Shown here piece by piece: positions 21,215 to 24,765 of a stretch of DNA of 24,765 bases (positions within the stretch are counted from its first letter, which is position 1; every line of letters begins with the position of its first letter). The stretch lies in contig JAYMSP010002356.1 of assembly GCA_036897095.1 (NCBI GenBank), positions 1 through 24,765 on the forward strand. The letters run 5' to 3'. The notes under the pieces were generated by a model. It was given only the letters and a program-made list of their open reading frames with translations. It was not told the origin of the DNA and did not search any database. A program made the translations under genes and the position numbers. Origin of the DNA: Plantago elongata. Taxonomy: Eukaryota; Streptophyta; Magnoliopsida; Lamiales; Plantaginaceae.

Positions 21215-21460
21215 TGTTAGAGAATAAATGTACAAGAGTTAGTATTGGGTTAGACTGTTATAGGCCCAACTGTTACAGGTTCTCTAGAAGCTTCTTTCTC
21301 TTGTATAAATACATGCTTATACTCTCTCATTTAAGACATCGGACTAAACCATATCCTATTTTCTCACAACACAAACCACATTTTTCATATTCATTATATA
21401 TTTGCAGTATGTGCACTACTTTAAACGGCATTTGTTCATTCAGATTCAAAATCCAATAAT
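21215..21460 (+). repeat. Ty1/copia LTR (3' end uncertain)
   Basis: It begins TGTTAGAGAATAAATG, with the TG and TGTTAG start typical of copia LTRs, right after a degenerate polypurine position (GTGAAG). It contains a TATA box (TATAAATA at 21304-21311). A right border with CA could not be fixed, so the end given is approximate. No matching 5' LTR of full length is present in the window. Confidence 0.55.
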
Positions 21461-21518
21461 TCAAGATATAATTAGGAACATCATAATATATCATGAGAAT
21501 TAATTAAGTACAAGAATT

Positions 21519-21601
21519 TGTTTTTTAAGTGGTTAAAGGCGATTCGAACTCTAAATTTATTGGTTGGAGGAGAAGCGGCTTACCAACTAAGCTGCACTTC
21601 G
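21519..21601 (-). mobile_element. tRNA-derived SINE head
   Basis: On the minus strand a pol III box A (TTAGTTGGTAAG, 21590-21579) is followed at suitable spacing by a box B (GAGTTCGAATC, 21551-21541), then GCCTTTAACCACTT and an A-run. The 5' end cannot form an acceptor stem with the 3' end, so this is not a tRNA gene. The order matches tRNA-derived SINEs. The fragment at 1468-1523 looks like a relative. Confidence 0.6.
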
Positions 21602-22082
21602 TTATCAATTAAAGAATGAAATTGCAATTTACCCAAAGTTGTACAATACTTAATTTTTTTATTTTTTTTTGCTTAGATTAATAATAAAGTGCCATGAATA
21701 CTTGGTAAAAATGTATGATCATTTTCTGGATCATTTGAACACTTTGCAATATACTAGAAAGTTCACGGGCTAATGTACAAATAATTAAAAAGCTTCATAT
21801 TTTTTATGTTTGGCTTTTATCAAATAGGAGTATGTAATTTGGATGATAACAAGTACATTTGATATAGAATGTGTGTTTGAGAAGTGTTAGGATTATTGTT
21901 AAACCATTTTGGGTCACTTTTATCATATTTTAATAGTATTTGCGCCAAAATATAATTCACCTAGTCCAGTGCACCTTCCTGCCACACTAGTCCACATGGA
22001 AGATATTTTCTCTTCCCAAATTATATACATAGCTGTGAAAAACGAATGAAACATTCACAAAATTTTATAAAAACGTCCGGTT
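21602..22082. other. AT-rich intergenic DNA, nothing recognised
   Basis: No gene, RNA gene or transposon terminus was identified. A poly-T stretch near 21654-21670 is the only simple feature. Confidence 0.5.
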
Positions 22083-22536
22083 AATATTTAGTTCGTTTTC
22101 GATTTAATCAAATCAAATATATACCTGTTGTTTTGAACCGAACAACGAACGCTTTTATTTTTTATCGAGTGTTCACGAACGGTTCGCGAACAAAAAAAAA
22201 ATTTATTATATTTTTGAACTACATAAAGATTTATTATGTATTTAATGGTATTTTAAGCTTATAATTTTTCATGAAATTTATTATTGTTGGTTATGATGTT
22301 TTATATATTATTTTATTTTATTGTAAAATTTATATTTTAGAATTTTTTATAAATATAAACGTACAATCGAACGCGAACGAACGGACCTGTTTAATACAAA
22401 TGAGCCGAATATGAATAATTAAAATAACATCGGACAAAAAACGAACACTAATTTTAATTGTTCGTCGAACACGAACTGAACATACATTCAAACGAACGAA
22501 CGAACAATAATTTTATCAAATATTTAGTTCGTTTTC
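22083..22536. mobile_element. GTTCG/CGAAC-rich non-autonomous element
   Basis: The segment is filled with GTTCG and CGAAC words in both orientations, including GGTTCGCGAAC near 22178 and tandem CGAACGAACGAAC near 22493. This is a pattern seen in plant non-autonomous DNA elements. The 18-bp word AATATTTAGTTCGTTTTC occurs at both edges (22083-22100 and 22519-22536) in direct orientation. It could be a target duplication or part of the element. No coding sequence is present and the family is not certain. Confidence 0.45.
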
Positions 22537-23458
22537 ACTCCGGTAATATCCATACACACTGGAGTCAAAGTGAAAGTTTGTGCATTCGTAATATTCTCTT
22601 TTCTAGAGAATACAATATTTCTAATCTTTCTCTCAAGAATGAACAATCATGTCCTCATCTTTACATGTTTCTTACTTGATTTTAACAACACAATAATAAC
22701 ACCAATCGAAAACACCATATCCATATCTATTAAAGTCAACAAAAAAGACAATCAACCTGCTAACATAAAATTACAGTTGAATAATCAAACTTAAATAAAA
22801 CAAATACACACAAAACAATATCGATGATAAAAAAACATAAAAATAAAATTTGATTTAGAAGGACATTCATCTTGATGAACAAATATCTTTCTATAAATAA
22901 CGACTTGAACTCCAATATCATTTCATATACCTTGGTTCATATTACATCCAACAACAACGGAATCCACTTGGTTACTATCCACCATGACGTATCAAATTGA
23001 AACACAACGACATCAACTCAATCACTGTCTTCAAATATCCCATCGTCCTCTTGATCGGTTCAAATTAGAATCTCTGTGGTAATTGATTTTGGGAGAGAGA
23101 AAACAATGAAAAGAGGAGGAGAAAAATGTTAACAATAAGCTTTCACTCATGAGAGGATCATAAAAAAGAAGCGTAAAATATTTAAGATGGACTATCAATA
23201 AATTTTGTGTGAAACTAGATGTACTTAAGAGCTCTTCAAAATGAACAATACTTAACCGTTTAAATTAAAACTTTAATTGAAAATTAAATTGTATTAATTT
23301 AATTGAAATTATAATTCAAACTATTCGCAATTTGCCTTGACATTTGATTTCGATTTGAGTTTTATTAAATCTAGTTGTACTTTTACTAGAATTAGAAGTT
23401 GAATTCAAGTGTAGAGTCAGAGATCCAAAATTAGTTTTGGATGCAATTTGTGGCAGTC
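22537..23458. other. Upstream region of the MBD gene, nothing recognised
   Basis: AT-rich sequence with no gene or clear repeat. It may contain distal promoter sequence of the gene starting at 23706. Confidence 0.45.
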
Positions 23459-23640
23459 TTCCCCACCATTATTCTACAAGAAACAAAACCATCTCTTCCC
23501 TTCTTCCACTGTGGTATTCTCAGACGCCCCTTTTCTTCTCATTTCTTTCCTGAATCTATCCCATCTTTTTCTGTTCCAAAATTCATTGCTTCATTCATTA
23601 TGCAATAGATAAAGTTATCACCTTTTTCTTCTTCTTTGAG
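23459..23640 (+). promoter_or_regulatory. Pyrimidine-rich promoter/leader of the MBD gene
   Basis: A C/T-rich stretch (CTTCCCC, CTCTTCCCTTCTTCC, TTTTCTTCTTCTTTGAG) ends about 65 bp before the ATG. Such tracts often mark plant core promoters and 5' leaders (Y patch). No convincing TATA box was seen. Confidence 0.35.
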
Positions 23641-23705
23641 CTTAATACTGGATCAATGTTTTAGTTAAAGGTTAGGGTCAATTGGTTTTTTTTACTTTTC
23701 ACGAA

Positions 23706-23786
23706 ATGGGCGATGAACACTCAGACTGGCTGCCCGCTGGTTGGACAGTTAATGTTAAAGTTCGAAGTTATGGGCGTAAAGATAAG
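23706..23786 (+). CDS. Methyl-CpG-binding domain protein, first exon only
   Basis: Twenty-seven codons from ATG at 23706 to a donor (GATAAG|GTAAAT) at 23787, intron phase 0. The peptide MGDEHSDWLPAGWTVNVKVR, then SYGRKDK, is the start of a plant methyl-CpG-binding domain: the WLPxGW core and basic KVR...GRKDK strand are typical. An MBD normally runs about 70 residues, so the next exon should begin near the YxxDP...G motif. I found no such exon before the window end, so intron 1 exceeds 978 bp. The start resembles MBD13-type proteins as I recall them; with so little sequence the subfamily and methyl-CpG binding are uncertain. Family members act in the nucleus as readers of DNA methylation. Confidence 0.75.
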
Positions 23787-24765
23787 GTAAATTCATACAA
23801 CTGATTTCAATTTCACCTGATTTTATGCTCAAGTGCTGTCACTCTTGATTCAAGATTGCGTTTTTCGTGACGTTTTTGGTTTTTAAATGTAATTGATCCG
23901 TGTGTTGTTTTAGAACTTCATCTGATTGTTGCTAAATTTTATGATCGAAAAAAGTTGTTCGAGCTAATAAGGTTGTTTGACTAGTTGGAATGAAATGAGG
24001 TAATCAGGCAATGCTGTTTCGCAGAATAATACGGGCGTTTAACTATTTTCTGCATTTATTTTCACTCTTGTCCTGGTATGGTGAAAAAGATCAGAGTATT
24101 TCTCGAGTAATTGAAGTGTTTTTGGTAAAGGTTTTAGTTTATCGAATTTCTGAAGCATGTATGTAAGGGTAGTTGGTCGAACTCTCAGATATAATATGAA
24201 TTAGTAATAGGAAAGCTCGGATGGTTAACGGATCCATAGAGGAAGACTTTGCCTTGTAATCCACTTTGTAGATTGTTGATATTTCTGTTAGTTTGAACTC
24301 TGCAAGTAAGACTTGTTCTCTTCGAATGCAATTATCTAAACTATTGAACTGAACTGATCTAGTCTGAACTGAATTGTAGTATAAAATATAACTAAGCAGA
24401 ACTGAACTGAATTGTAGTATAAAATATAACTAAGCAGAACTGAACTGAACTGAATGAGTTTGCAGATGAAGAGAACATAGCTTAAGTATAAGTGTGACCC
24501 TTCATTCTAACACGTGCAGCTTTTCATATAAAAATTGTGTTTGAACTTTGAATGGAGTCCAATTTGGAAAACTTTAGAGGACGATAAGTGTTTAGCCTAT
24601 GTCTTACTCTCTCGATATCAGCCTTAGGAGGACTTAATTGCTTGTTTGAACGAAGGGGTTAGACTTGAAGAGAGATGCTGAATAAATTGCTTGAATGCCT
24701 GATCATCATTTGATACATCAGATTTTGGAATGAATAGCTTGCACACTACCTAGTAGCTTTTGCCC
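23787..24765 (+). other. First intron of the MBD gene (runs off the window)
   Basis: AT-rich sequence starting with a good donor; no exon continuing the MBD reading frame was seen. It contains a 38-bp tandem duplication at 24364-24455 and nothing else identifiable. Confidence 0.6.
24364..24455. repeat. 38-bp tandem repeat plus ACTGA run
   Basis: A 38-bp unit starting CTGAACTGAATTGTAG occurs at 24364 and, identically as far as I can see, at 24402; a third partial copy begins at 24440 as CTGAACTGAACTGAA. The unit itself starts with a pentamer run (ACTGA)n, so slippage is a likely origin. Recent, given the identity of the copies. Confidence 0.85.

Noticed and set aside
21519..21601. A functional tRNA gene on the minus strand
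   Set aside because: Box A and B are present but the ends cannot pair into an acceptor stem and the anticodon arm is not convincing.

Overview
The window is nuclear DNA of a flowering plant, almost certainly a eudicot. It is AT-rich, its genes have short GT-AG introns, and the spaces between genes hold plant-type transposon debris. Species cannot be named from sequence alone. I find two complete protein genes, the first exon of a third, and a large retrotransposon graveyard.

Layout. 1-2749: AT-rich intergenic DNA with a CACTA-like terminus, a short SINE-like fragment and a ~0.86 kb hAT-type non-autonomous element ending ~160 bp before the first gene. 2750-10173 (+): SHOC1/ZIP2, the XPF-like meiotic crossover protein, reassembled as 8 phase-consistent exons encoding 1596 residues. 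11044-14151 (-): a convergent gene of 6 exons (752 residues) with an N-terminal C2 (NT-C2) domain and a long coiled coil, of the plant 'myosin heavy chain-related' type; one intron carries a foldback MITE. 14152-23705: repeat-dominated DNA. It holds a deleted Ty3/gypsy chromovirus (two LTRs around an integrase-chromodomain pseudogene, 16067-17927), heavily decayed Ty1/copia sequence with two copies of the 3' tail and one recognisable LTR head (about 17928-21460), a tRNA-derived SINE head (21519-21601) and a GTTCG-rich element (22083-22536). 23706 to the window end (+): first exon of a methyl-CpG-binding-domain gene, followed by its long first intron.

The three genes show no operon-like or pathway relationship. 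SHOC1 acts in meiotic recombination, the NT-C2 coiled-coil protein is probably cytoplasmic or cytoskeleton/membrane-associated, and the MBD protein is probably chromatin-associated. I found no convincing previously undescribed multi-gene system. The most useful leads are a conserved PIP-box-like motif in the SHOC1 tail, the abrupt LTR-to-integrase junction, the SINE-like pair, and the transposons placed in SHOC1's promoter region and in an intron of its neighbour. Exon boundaries, homologies and family assignments come from reading the sequence and recalled homologues; no search was run.
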